Assembly: GCF_050948215.1 (NCBI RefSeq)
Contig: NW_027488707.1
Coordinates: forward strand, 124,001 to 188,000
Direction of reading: 5' to 3'
Source of the DNA: Halictus rubicundus
Taxonomy: Eukaryota > Arthropoda > Insecta > Hymenoptera > Halictidae
DNA length: 64,000 nt
Under the pieces are notes generated by a model. It searched no databases. It was not told the DNA's origin and saw only the letters and a list, made by a program, of their open reading frames with translations. The position numbers and the translations under genes were made by a program. Positions 40,761-54,860 of this stretch are shown in pieces; position 1 is the first letter of the stretch, and every line of letters begins with the position of its first letter.

Positions 40761-42199
40761 TATCCTATCCAATCCCATATCCTATCCTCTATCTTATCCT
40801 ATCCTCTATCCTATCCAATCCTCCGTCCTATCCTATCCTCTATAATATCGTATCCCTTATCATATCCTATCCCCTTTTCTATAATATCATCTATCCTATC
40901 CTATTCTCTATCCTATCCTATCCTCTATTCTATCCTATCCTCTATCCTATCCTATCCTCTATCCTGTCCTATCCTCTATCCTATCCCATCCTCTATCCTA
41001 TCTTATCCTGTATCCTATCCTATCCTCTATCCTATCCTATCCTCTATCCCATCCTATTCTCTATCCAATCCTATCCTATCCTCTATCGTATCCTATTCTC
41101 TATCCTATGCAATCCTATATCGTATCCTCTATCCCATCCTATTCTCTATCCAATCCTATCCTATCCTCTATCGTATGCTATTCTCTATCGTATCCAATCA
41201 TATCCTATCCTCTATCGTATCCTATTCTCTATCCTATCCAATCCTATGTCCTATCCTCTATCCTATCCTATCCTCTATCCTATCCTATTCTCTGCCCTGT
41301 CCTATTCTCAATCCTATCCACTATCCTATCGTATCCTCTATCCTATCCAATCCTCTATCCTATCCGATCCTCTATCCTATCCTATAATCTATAATATCGT
41401 ATCCTGTATCATATCCTATCCTCTTTCCTATAATATCATCTATCCTATCCTATTCTCTATCCTATCCTATCACCTATCCTATCCTATCCTCTATCCTATC
41501 CTATCCTCTATCCTATCCTATCCTCTATCCTATCCTATCCTCCATCCTATCCTATCCTCTATCCTATCTTATCCTCCATCCCATCCTATTCTCTGACCTG
41601 TCCTATTCTCTATCCTATCCACTATTCTATCGTATAATCTATCCTATCCAATCCTCTATCCTATCCGATCCTCTATCCTATCCTATCCTCTATAATATCG
41701 TATCCTCTATCATATCCTATCCTATTTCCTTTAATGTAATCTATCCTATCCTATTCTCTATGCTATCCTATCCTCTATCCTATTCTATCAACTATCCTAT
41801 CCAATCCCCTATCCTAACCTCTATCCTATCCAATCCTATATCCTCTCCTATCCGCTTTCCTATTCTATCCTCTATCCTATCCGATCCTCTATCCTATCCT
41901 ATCCTCTATCCTATCCTATCCTCTATCCTATCCTATCCTCATTCCTATCCTATCCTCAATCCTATATCCTATACTCTATCGTATACTATCCTTTATCCTA
42001 TCCTATCCTCTATCCTATCCTATCCTCTATCCCATCCTATCCTCTATCCTATCCTATCCTCTATCCTATCCTATCCTCTATCCTATCCTATCCTCTATCG
42101 TATCCTATCCCCTATCCTATCCTATCCTCTATCCTATTCTATCCTCTATCCTATCCTATCCTCTATCCTATCCTATCCTCTATCCTATCCTATCCTCAA

Positions 42200-42660
42200 T
42201 CCTATCCTATCCTCTATCCTATCCTATACTCTATCCTATACTATCCTCTATCCCATCCTATTCTCTATACAATCCTATCCTATCCTCTATCGTATCCTAT
42301 TCTCTATCCTATGCAATCCTATGTCCTATCCTCTATCCTATCCTATTCTATCCTCTATCCTATCCGATCCTATCCTCTATGCTATCCTATCCTCTATCCT
42401 ATCCTATCCTCTATCCTATCCTATCCTCTATCCTATCCTATCCTCTATCCTATCCTATACTCTATCCTATCCTATCCTCTATCCCATCCTATTCTCTATA
42501 CAATCCTATCCTATCCTCTATCGTATCCTATTCTCTATCCTATGCAATCCTATGTCCTATCCTCTATCCTATCCTATCCTATCCTCTATCCTATCCGATC
42601 CTATCCTCTATCCTATCCTATCCTCTATCCTATCCTATCCTCTATCCTATCCTATCCTCA
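42200..42660 (+). repeat. 231-bp tandem duplication
   Basis: ACAATCC at 42269/42500 and GCAATCC at 42313/42544 are 231 bp apart. The flanking CATTCCTATCC variant at 41941 and 42660 is 719 bp apart, so a larger duplication surrounds it. Confidence 0.7.
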
Positions 42661-42719
42661 TTCCTATCCTATCCTCAATCCTATATCCTATACTCTATCG
42701 TATACTATCCTTTATCCTA

Positions 42720-45000
42720 TCCTATCCTCTATCCTATCCTATCCTCTATCCCATCCTATCCTCTATCCTATCCTATCCTCTATCCTATCCTATCCTCTAT
42801 CCTATCCTATCCTCTATCGTATCCTATCCCCTATCCTATCCTATCCTCTATCCTATTCTATCCTCTATCCTATCCTATCCTCTATCCTATCCTATCCTCT
42901 ATCCTATCCTATCCTCTATCGTATCCCAACCCCTATCCTATCCTATCCTCTATCCTATTCTATCCTCTATCCTATCCTATCCTCTATCGTCTCCTGTCCT
43001 CTATCCTATCCAATCCCCGATCCTATCCTCTATCCTAACCATTCCGCTATGCTATCCTATCCTCTATAATATCGTATCCTCTGTCCTATCCTTCCTCTAT
43101 CCTACAATATCATCTATCCTATCCTATCCTCTATCCTATCCTATCCTATCCTATCCTCTATCCTATCCTAACCTCTATCCTATCCTATCCTCTAATGTAT
43201 CCTATCCCCTATCCTATCCTATCCTCTATCCTATTCTATCCTCTATCCTATCCTATCCTCTATCCTATCCTATCCTCTATCCTATCCTATCCTCTATCCT
43301 ATCCTATCCTCTATCGTATCCCATCCGATATCCTATCCTATCCTCTATCCTATTCTATCCTCTATCCTATCCTATCCTCTATCGTCTCCTGTCCTCTATC
43401 CTATCCAATCCCCGATCCTATCCTCTATCCTACCCATTCCGCTATGCTATCCTATCCTCTATAATATCGTATCCTCTGTCCTATCCTTCCTCTATCCTAC
43501 AATATCATCTATCCTATCCTATCCTCTATCCTATCCTATCCTATCCTATCCTCTATCCTATCCAATCCTATCCTCTATCCTATCCTATCCTCTATCCTAT
43601 ATTATCCTCTATCCTATCCTATCATCTATCCTATCCTATCCTCTATCCTATCCTATCCTATCCTATCCTCTATCCTATCCTATCCTATCCTATCCTATCC
43701 TCTATCCTATCCTATCCTCTATCCTATATTATCCTCTATCCTATCCTATCCTCTATCCTAACCTATCCTCTATCCTATCCTATGCTTCTCTCCTATCCTA
43801 TCCTCTATCCTATCCTATCCTCTATCCTATCCTATCCTCTATCCTATCCTGTCCTCTATCCTATAATATCATCTATCGCATCCTATTCTCTATCCTATCC
43901 TCTACCGTACCCTATCCTGTATCCGATCCAATCCCATATCGTGTCCTCTATCCTATCCTATTCTCTATCCTATCCTCTATCCTATCCTATCCTCTATCCT
44001 ATCCTACCCTCTAACTTATCCTATCCTCTATCCTATCTTATCCTCTATCCTATTCTATACACTATCCTGTCCTTTCCGCCATCCTATCCTATCCTGTCCT
44101 CTATCGAATCTTATCCTCTATCCTATCCAATCCCCTACTCTATCCTCTATCCGATCCTATCCTCTATCCTATCCTATCCTCTATCCCATCCTATCCTCTA
44201 TCCTATCCTATCCTCTATCCTATCCTATCCTCTATCCTATCCTATCCTCTATCGTATCCTATCCCCTATCCTATCCTATCCTCTATCCTATTCTATCCTC
44301 TATCCTATCCTATCCTCTATCCTATCCTATCCTCTATCCTATCCTATCCTCTATCCTATCCTATCCTCTATCCTATCCTATCCTCTATCGTATCCCAACC
44401 CCTATCCTATCCTATCCTCTATCCTATTCTATCCTCTATCCAATCCTATCCTCTATCGTCTCCTGTCCTCTATCCTATCCAATCCCCGATCCTATCCTCT
44501 ATCCTACCCATTCCGCTATGCTATCCTATCCTCTATAAAATCGTATCCTCTGTCCCATCCTTCCTCTATCCTACAATATCATCTATCCTATCCTATCCTC
44601 TATCCTATCCTATCCTATCCTATCCTCTATCCTATCCTATCCTCTATCCTATCCTATCCTCTATCGTATCCTATCCCCTATCCTATCCTATCCTCTATCC
44701 TATTCTATCCTCTATCCTATCCTATCCTCTATCCTATCCTATCCTCTATCCTATCCTATCCTCTATCCTATCCTATCCTCTATCGTATCCCATCCCCTAT
44801 CCTATCCTATCCTCTATCCTATTCTATCCTCTATCCTATCCTATCCTCTATCGTCTCCTGTCCTCTATCCTATCCAATCCCCGATCCTATCCTCTATCCT
44901 ACCCATTCCGCTATGCTATCCTATCCTCTATAATATCGTATCCTCTGTCCTATCCTTCCTCTATCCTACAATATCATCTATCCTATCCTATCCTCTATCC
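42720..45000 (+). repeat. Nested 395-bp and 1,469-bp higher-order repeat
   Basis: The rare variant ATTCCGCTATGC occurs at 43041, 43436, 44510 and 44905, with spacings of 395, 1,074 and 395 bp. A 395-bp duplication was therefore carried inside a 1,469-bp duplication. Each copy is followed by TCTGTCC and CTACAATATC variants. Edges are approximate. Confidence 0.85.
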
Positions 45001-45699
45001 TATCCTATCCTATCCTATCCTCTATCCTATCCTATCCTATCCTCTATCCTATCCTATCCTCTATCCTATATTATCCTCTATCCTATCCTATCATCTATCC
45101 TATCCTATCCTCTATCCTATCCTATCCTATCCTATCCTCTATCCTATCCTATCCTATCCTATCCTATCCTCTATCCTATCCTATCCTCTATCCTATATTA
45201 TCCTCTATCCTATCCTATCCTCTATCCTAACCTATCCTCTATCCTATCCTATCCTCTATCCCATCCTATACTCTATCCTATCCTATCCTCTATCCTATCC
45301 TATCCTCTATCCTACCCTATCCTCTATCCTATCCTATGCTTCTCTCCTATCCTATCCTCTATCCTATCCTATCCTCTATCCTATCCTGTCCTCTATCCTA
45401 TAATATCATCTATCCTATCCTATTCTCTATCCTCTCCTATCCTATCCTCCACCGTATCCTATCCTGTATCCGATACAATCCCATATCCTATCCCGTATCC
45501 TATCCTATTCTCTATCCTATCCTCAATCCTATCGTATCCTCTATCGTATCCTATCCTCTATCCTATCCTCTATCCTATCCTATCCTCTAACTTATCCTAT
45601 CCTCTATCCTATCTTATCCTCTATCCCATTCTATACTCTTTCCTATCTTTTCCGCCATCCTATCCTATCCTGTCCTCTATCGAATCCTATCCTCTATCC

Positions 45700-48250
45700 T
45701 ATCCTCAATCTTATCCTATCCTCTATCCTATCCAATCCTCTATCCTATCGTCTATCCCGTCCTATCCTCAAAACTATCCTATCCTCTATCCTATCATATC
45801 CTGTATTATATCCTATCCTCTATCCTATCCTCTATCGTATCCAATCCCATATCCTCTATCCTATCCTATCACCTATCCTATCCTATCCTCTATCCTATCC
45901 TCTATCCTATCCTATCCTCTATCCAATCCTATACTGTATCCTATCCTATCCTCTATCCTATCCGATCCTCTATCCTATCCAATCCCCTATCCTATCCTCT
46001 ATCGTATCCTATCCTCTATCCTATCCAATCCTATATCCTATCCTCTATCCTATCCGATCCTATCCTCTTTCCTATAATATCCTCTATGCTATCCAATCTT
46101 CAACCCTATCCTATCCTCATTCCTATCCTCTACTCCATCCTATCCTATCCGCTATCCTATCCTATCCTCTATCCTATAATATGCTCTATCCTGTCCAATC
46201 CTCTATCCTTTCCTCTATCCTATCTTCTATCCTATCCTATCCTCTATAAGATCGTATTCTCTATAATATCGTATCCTCTATCATATCCTATCCTCTTTCC
46301 TATAATATCATCTATCCTATCCAATTCTCTATCCTATCCAATACCCTATCCTATTCTCTATCCGATCACATCGTCTATCCTATCCTATCCTCTATAATAT
46401 CGTATCCTTTATCCCATCCTATCCTCTATCCTATCCAATCCCCTATCCTATCCTCTATAATATCGTTTCCTCTGTCCTATCCTATCCTCTATCGTATCCT
46501 ATCCTGTATCCGATCCAATCGCCTATCCTATCCTAACCTCTATCCTACCCTATCCTCTATCCTATCCTATCCTCTATCCCATCCTATCCTCTATCCTTTC
46601 CTATCCTCTATCCTATCCTATCCCCTATCCTATCCTATCCTCTATCCTATCCTATCCTCTATCCAATCCTATACTGTATCCTATCCTATCCTCTATCCTA
46701 TAATATCCTCTATCCTATCCAATCCTCTATCCTATCCTGTATCCTATTCTCTATCCAATCCTATCCTCTATCCTATCCTATTCTCTATCCTATCCTCTAT
46801 CCTATCGTATACTCTATCTTATCCAATCCTCTATCCTATCCTATCCTCTATCCTATAACATCATCTATCCTATCCTCTTCTCTATCCTATCCTATCCTCT
46901 ATAATATCGTATCCTGTATCCTATCCTGTCCTCTATCCTATCGTATCCTAAATCGTATCCTATCATCTATCGTGTCCTATCGTCTATCCTATCCAATCCT
47001 CTATCCTATCCGATCCTCTATCATATCCTATTCTCTTTCCTATAATATCATCTATCCTATCCTATTCTCTATCCTATCCTATCCTCTATCGTATCCTATC
47101 TTCTATCCTATCCTATCGTCTATCCTATCCTCTATCCTCTCCTATCCTCTATACTATCCAATCCTATATCGTATCCTCTATCCTATCCTATCGTGTATCC
47201 TATTCTATCCTCTATCCTATCCGATCCTCTATCCTATGCAATCCCCTATCCTATCCTCTATCGTATCCTATCCTCTATCCTATCCAATCCTATATCCTAT
47301 CCTCTATCGTATCCTCAATCTTATCCTATCCTCTATCCTGTCCTCAATCTTATCCTATCCTCTATCCTATCATATCCTGTATTATATCCTATCCTCTATC
47401 GTATCCTAGCCTCTAACCTATCCTATCCTCAATCCTATCCTATCCTCTATCCTATGCAATCCCCTATCCTATCCTCTATCCTATCCTACCCTCTATCCTA
47501 TCCTATTCTCTATCCTATCCTATCCTCTCTCCTATCCTATCCTCAATCCTATCCTATCCACTATCCTATCCTATCCTCTATCCTATCCAATCCTCTATCC
47601 TATCGTCTATCCCGTCCTATCCTCAAAACTATCCTATCCTTTATCCTATCATATCCTGTATTATATCATATCCTCTATCCTATCCTCTATCGTATGCAAT
47701 CCCCTATCCTCTATCCTATACTATCACCTATCCTATCCTACCCTCTATCCTATCCTCTATCCTATCCTATCCTCTATCCTATTCTATCCTCTATCCTTTC
47801 CTATCCTCTATCCTATCCTATCCTCTATTCTATCCTATCCTCTATCCTATCCTATTCTCTATCCAATCCTATACTGTATCCTATCCTATCCTCTATCCTA
47901 TCCGATCCTGTATCCTATCCAATCCCCTATCCTATCCTCTATCGTATCCTATCCTCTATCCTATCCAATCCTATATCCTGTCCTCTATCCTATCCGATCC
48001 TATCCTCTTTCCTATAATATCCTCTATGCTATCCTATCCTCAACCCTATCCTATCCTCATTCCTATCCTCTAGTCCATCCTATCCTATCTGCTATCCTAT
48101 CCTATCCTCTATCCTATAATATGCTCTATCCTGTCCAATCCTCTATCCTTTCCTCTATCCTATCTTCTATCCTATCCTATCCTCTATAAGATCGTATTCT
48201 CTATAATATCGTATCCTCCATCGTATCCTATCCTCTATCCTATCCAATCT
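45700..48250 (+). repeat. 1,940-bp duplication
   Basis: ATACTGTATC (45931/47871), CAACCCTATC (46101/48041) and CTATAAG context (46241/48181) are all 1,940 bp apart. Upstream, CAAAACT (45769/47624) is only 1,855 bp apart, an 85-bp (5 x 17) length difference between the copies. Confidence 0.8.
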
Positions 48251-48769
48251 TATATACTATCCTCTATCCTATTCTATACTCTATCCAATTCTATCCGCTA
48301 TCCTATCCTATACTCTATCCTATCCTATCCTCTATCCTATCCAATCCCCTATCCTATCCTCTATCCTATCCTATCCTCTATCCTATCCAATCCCCTACCC
48401 TATTCTCTATCCTATCCAATACTCGATCCTATTCTATCATCTATAATATCGTATCCTCTATCCTATGCTATCCTCGTTCTTATCCTATCCTCAATCCTAT
48501 CCTATCCTCTATCCTGTCCTATCCGCTATCCTATCCTATGCTCTTTAATATCGTACCCTCTATCATATCCCGCCCTATTTCCTATAATATCCTCTATCCT
48601 ATTCAATCCTCCATCCTATCGTCTATCCCGTCCTATCCTCAATCCTATCCTATCCTCTATCCTACCCTATCCTCTATCCTATCCTATCCTTCTCTCCTAT
48701 CCTATCCTCTATCCTATCCTATCCTCTATAATATCGTATCCTCTATCCTATCCTATCCTCTATCCTATC

Positions 48770-50720
48770 CTATCCTCTATCCGATCATATCCTCTATCCT
48801 ATCCTCTATCCTATCCTATCCCATCCTATATCCTATCCTATCATCTATTCTATTTTATCCTCTATCCTATCCTATCCTCTATCCTATTCTATCCTCTATC
48901 CTATCCTATCCTCTATCCTATCCTATTCTCTATCCGATCCTATCGTCTATCCTATCCTATCCTCTATCCTATCCAATCCTCTGACATATCCTCTATCCTA
49001 TCCTATACTCAATCCTATCCTATCATCTATAATATCGTATCCTCTATCCTATCCTATCCTCTATCCTATCCTATCCTCTATCCTATCCTATCCTCTATCC
49101 TATCCTATCCTCTATCCTATCCTATCCTCTATTCTATCCAATCCCCTATCCTATCCTCTATCCAATCCTATCCTCTATCCTATCCTATCCTCTATAATTT
49201 CGTATCCTCTATCCTATCCTATCCTCTATCCTATAGAATCCCCTATTATATCCTCTACCGTATTGTATCCTCTATAATATCGTATCCTCTATCATATTCT
49301 ATCCTATAATATCCTCAAACCTATCCTATCCTCTATCCGATCATACCCTCTATCCTATCCTATCCTATCTTCTATAATATCCTATCCTCTATCCTATCCT
49401 ATCCTCTATCCTATCCTACCCTCTATCCTATCCTATCCTCTATCCTATCCAATACCCAATCCTATTCTCTATCCGATCACATCGTCTATCCTATCCTATC
49501 CTCTGTAATATCGTATCCTTTATCCCATCCTATCCTCTATCCGATCCAATCCCCTATCGTCTGCTCTATCCTATCCTATCCACTATCCTATCCTATCCTC
49601 TATCCTCTATCCTATCCTCTATCCTATCCTATCCTATCCTCTATCCTATCCTATCCTCTAGCCTATCCCATCCTATCCTCTATCCTATCCTATCCTCTAT
49701 CCTATCCTATCCTCTATCCTATCCTATCCTGTATCCTATCCTATCCTCTATCCTATCCAATGCCCTATCCTATTCTCTATCCGATCCTATCGTCTATCCT
49801 AGCCTATCCTCTATAATATCGTATCCTCTATCCTATCCTATCCTATCCTCTATCCTATAATATCATCTATCCTAACCTATCCTCTATCCTATCCTATCCT
49901 CTATCCTATCCCATCCTATCCCATCCTATCCTCTATCCTATCCTATCCTCTATCGTATCCTATCCTCTATCCTATCCTATCCTGTATCCTATCCTATCCT
50001 CTATCCTATCCAATGCCCTATCCTATTCTATATCCGATCCTATCGTCTATCCTAGCCTATCCTCTATAATATCGTATCCTCTATCCTATCCTATCCTCTA
50101 TCCTATAATATCATCTATCCTATCCTATCCTCTATCCTATCCTATCCACCATCCTATTCTATCCTCAATCCTATCCTATACTCCATCCTATCCTATCCGC
50201 TATCCTATACTATCCTCTATCCTATCCTATCCTCTATCCTATCCTTTCCTCTATCCTATCGTATCCTCTATCCTATCCTATCCAATCCTATTTCCTATCC
50301 TCTATCCTATCCTATCCTCTATCCTATCCTATCCTCTATCCGATCATATCCTCTATCCTATCCTCTATCCTATCCTATCCCATCCTATATCCTATCCTAT
50401 CATCTATCCTATTTTATCCTCTATCCTATCCTATCCTCTATCCTATTCTATCCTCTATCCTATCCTATCCTCTATCCTATCCTATTCTCTATCCGATCCT
50501 ATCGTCTATCCTATCCTATCCTCTATCCTATCCAATCCTCTAACCTATCCTCTATCCTATCCTATCCCATCCAATATCCTATCCTATCCTCTATCCTATC
50601 CTATACTCAATCCTATCCTATCATCTATAATATCGTATCCTCAATCCTATCCTATCCTCTATCCTATCCTATCCTCTATCCTATCCTATCCTCTATCCTA
50701 TCCTATCCTCTATTCTATCC
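48770..50720 (+). repeat. Diverged satellite block, internal tandem of about 1.56 kb, copied at 54.6-55.8 kb
   Basis: CCGATCATAT is at 48781 and 50340 (1,559 bp apart) and again at 55362 (5,022 bp from the second). AATGCC at 49759/50012 corresponds to 54796/55034, with the offset changing from 5,037 to 5,022. The 15-bp step is three pentamers. Confidence 0.7.
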
Positions 50721-52169
50721 AATCCCTCTATAATATCGTATCCTCTATCCTATCTTATCCTCTATCGTATCCAATCCTATATCCTATACTCTATCCTATA
50801 ATATCATCCATCCTATCCTATTCTATATCCTACCCTATCCTATCCTCTATCGTATCCTATCCTCTATCCTATTCAATCCTATATCCTATACTCTATCGTA
50901 TCCTATCCTTTATCCTATCCTATCCTCTATCCTATCCTCTATCCTATTCTATCTTCTATCCTATCCTATCCTCTATCCTATCCTATCCTCTATCCTATAA
51001 TCTATCCTCAATCCTATCCTCTATCCTATCCTATCCTCTATAATATCGTATCCTCTGTCCTATCAAATCCTCTATCCTATCCAATCCTCTATCCTATCCA
51101 ATCCTCTATCCTATCCTATCCCCTATCCTATCCTCTATAATATCCAATCACCTATCCTATCCTCTATTCAATCCTATACTCTATCCTATCCTATCCTCTA
51201 TATTATCGTATCCTCTATCCTATCCTATCCTCTATCGTATCCAATCCTATATCCTATACTCTATCCTATCCTATCCCCTTTAATATCGTATCCTCTATCC
51301 TATCCTATCCTCTATCGTATCCAATCCTATATCCTATACTTTATCCTATCCTGTCCTCTATCCTATAATATCATCCATCCTATCCTATTCTATATCGTAC
51401 CCAATCCTATCCTCTATCGTATCCTATCCTCTATCCTATTCAATCCTATATCCTATACTCTATCGTATCCTATCCTTTATCCTATCCTATCCTCTATCCT
51501 ATCCTATCCTCTATCCTATTCTATCTTCTATCCTATCCTATCCTCTATCCTATCCTATCCTCTATCCTATAATCTATCCTCAATCCTATCCTCTATCCTA
51601 TCCTATCCTCTATAATATCGTATCCTCTATCCTATCCAATCCTCTATCCTATCCAATCCTGTATTCTATCCAATCCTCTATCCTATCCTATCCGCTATCC
51701 TATCCTATCCTCTATCCTATCCTATCCTCTATCCCATCCTATCCTCTATCCTATCCAATCCCATATCCGATCCTCTATCCTATCCTATCCTCTATCCTAT
51801 CCTATCCTCAATCCTATCATATCCTCTATCCTATGCAATCCTATATCCTATACTCTATCGTATCCTATCCTTTATCCTATCCTATCCTCTATCCAATCCT
51901 ATCCTCTATCCTATCCTATCTTCTATCCTATCGTATCCTCTATCCTATCCTATCCTCTATCTTATCCTATCCTCTATCCTATAATCTATCCTCAATCCTA
52001 TCCTCTATCCTATCCTATCCTCTATAATATCGTATCCTCTATCCTATCCAATCCTCTATCCTATCCAATCCTCTATCCTATCCAATCCTCTATCCTATCC
52101 TATCCGCTATCCTATCCTATCCTCTACCCTATCCTATCCTCTATCCTATCCTATCCTCTATCCTATCCT

Positions 52170-54860
52170 ATGCTCTATCCTATCCTATCCTCTATCCTAT
52201 CCTATCCTATCCTATCCTATCCTATCCTCTATCCTATCCATTCCCCTATCCGATCCACTATCCTATCCTATCCTATCCTCAATTCTATCCTATCCTCTAT
52301 CCTATTCTATACTCTATCCTATCCTATCCTCTATCCTATAATATCCCCTATCCTATGCTATCCTCTATCGTATCATATCCTCTATCGTATCCTATCCTGT
52401 ATCCTATCCAATCCCCTATCCTATTCTCTATCTTATCCTATCCTCTAACATATCCTATCCTCTATCCTATCCTATCCTCTATCCTATCCAGTCCCCTATC
52501 CTATCCTCTATCCTATCCTATCCTCTATCCTATCCTATGCTCTATCCTATCTTATCCTCTATCCTATCCTATGCTCTATCCTATCCTACCCTCTATCCTA
52601 TCCTATCCTCTATCCTATCATATCCTCTATCCTATCCCATCCTCTATCGTATCCTACCCTCTATCCTATCGTATCCTATATCCTATAATTTCCTCTATAC
52701 TATCCGATCCTCTATCCTATCCAATCCTCTATCGTATCCTCTATCCTATCCTATTCTCTATCCTATACTATCCTCAATCCTATCCTGAATCCTATCCAAT
52801 CCTCTATTCTATCCTATCCTCTACCCTATCGTATCCTCTATGCTATCCCATCCTCAATCCTATCCTATCCTCAATCCTATTCTATACTCTATAATATGCT
52901 ATCCTCTATCCTCTATCCTATCCAATCCTCTATCCTATCCTCTATCCTATCCTCTATCCTATCTTCTATCCTATCCCATCCTGTATCCTATCCAATCCTC
53001 TATCCAATCCAATCCTCTATCATATGCAATCCTCTATCATATCCAATCCTCTATCCTATCCTCTATCCTATCCTATCCTCTATCCTATCCTATCCTCTAT
53101 CCTATCCTCTCCTCTATCCTATCCTATCCTCTATCCTATCCTATCCTCTATCCTATCCTATCCTCTATCCTATCCTACCCTCTATCCTATCCTATCCTCT
53201 ATCCTATCCTATCCTCTATCCTATCCTATCCTCTATCCTATCCTATCCTCTATCCTATCCTATCCTCTATCCTATCCTATCCTCTATCCTATCCTATCCT
53301 CTATCCTATCCTATCCTCTTTCCTATCCTATCCTCTATCCTATCCTATCCCTTATCCTATCCTATCCTCTATCCTATCCTATCCTCTATCCTATCCTATC
53401 CTCTATCCTATCCTATCCTCTATCCTATCCTATCCTCTATCCTATCCTATCCTCTATCCTATCCTATCCTCTATCCTATCCTATCCTCTATCCTATCCTA
53501 TCCTCTATCCTATCCTATCCTCTATCCTATCCTATCCTCTATCCTATCCTATTCTCTATCCTATCCTATCCTCTATCCTATCCTATCCTCTATCCTATCC
53601 TATCCTCTATCCTATCCTATCCTCTATCCTATCCTATCCTCTATCCTATCCTCTATCCTATCCTATCCTCTATCCTATCCTATCCTCTATCCTATCCTAT
53701 CCTCTATCCTATCCTATCCTCTATCCTATCTTATCCTCTATCCTATCCTATCCTCTATCGTATCCAATCCTATATCCGATCCTCTATCCTATCCTATCCT
53801 CTATCCTGTCCTATCCTCTATCCTATCCTATTCTCTATCCTATCCTATCCTCTATCCTATCCTATCCTCTATCCTATCCAATCCTGTATCTTATCCGGTC
53901 CTCTATCCTATCGTATCCTCTATCCTATCATATCCTCTATCCTATAATCTATCCTCAATCCTATCCTCTATGCTATTCTGTCCTCTATAAAATCGAATCC
54001 TCTATCCTATCCAATCCTCTATGCTATCCTATCCTCTATAATATCGTATCCTGTATCATATCCTATACTCTTTCCTATAATCTCATCTATCCTATCCTAT
54101 CCTCTATCGTCTCCTATCCTCTATCCTATCCTATCCTCTATCCTATCCAATCCCCTATCCTATCCTCTATCCTATCGTATCCTCTATCCTATCCTATCCT
54201 CTATCCTATCCTATCCTCTATCCTATCCTATCCTCTATTCTATCCTATCCTCTATCCTGTAATCTATCCTCAATCCTATCCTCTACCCTATAATATCCTC
54301 TATAATGCCGTATCCTCTATCCTATCCTATCCTCTACAATATCGTATCCTCTATCATATCCTATCCTCTTTCCTATAATATCATCTACCCTATCCTATTC
54401 TCTACCCTATCCAATCCCCTATCCTATCCACTATCCTATCCTATCCTCTATCCTATCCTATTTTCTATAATGTCCTCTATCCCATCGTATCCTCTATCCT
54501 ATCCTATCCTCTATTCTATCCAATCCCCTATCCTATCCTCTATCCAATCCTATCCTCTATCCTATCCTATCCTCTATCCGATCCAATCCCCTATCGTCTG
54601 CTATATCCTATCCTATCCACTATCCTATCCTATCCTCTATCCTCTATCCTATCCTCTATCCTATCCTATCCTATCCTCTATCCTATCCTATCCTCTATCC
54701 TATCCCATCCTATCCTCTATCCTATCCTATCCTCTATCCTATCCTATCCTCTATCCTATCCTATCCTGTATCCTATCATATCCTCTATCCTATCCAATGC
54801 CCTATCCTATTCTCTATCCGATCCTATCGTCTATCCTAGCCTATCCTCTATAATATCGTA
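52170..54860 (+). repeat. Long-range duplicated block, copy 1
   Basis: Its variants recur at +6,368 bp (ATG-containing variants at 52840, 52896, 53024 match 59208, 59264, 59392), then at +7,043 bp after the homogeneous core, then at +6,992 bp (54305/61297). The beginning is also present at 57.48 kb (+5,128) and part of the end at 56.2 kb (+1,890). It contains a nearly homogeneous core at about 53.06-53.76 kb. Confidence 0.8.

Noticed and set aside
41760..44933. Uninterrupted forward frame of 1,057 codons
   Set aside because: Pure satellite translation; open because the repeat lacks forward stop codons. Overlapping open frames exist in the other forward frames, and there is no start context, intron pattern or non-repeat sequence.
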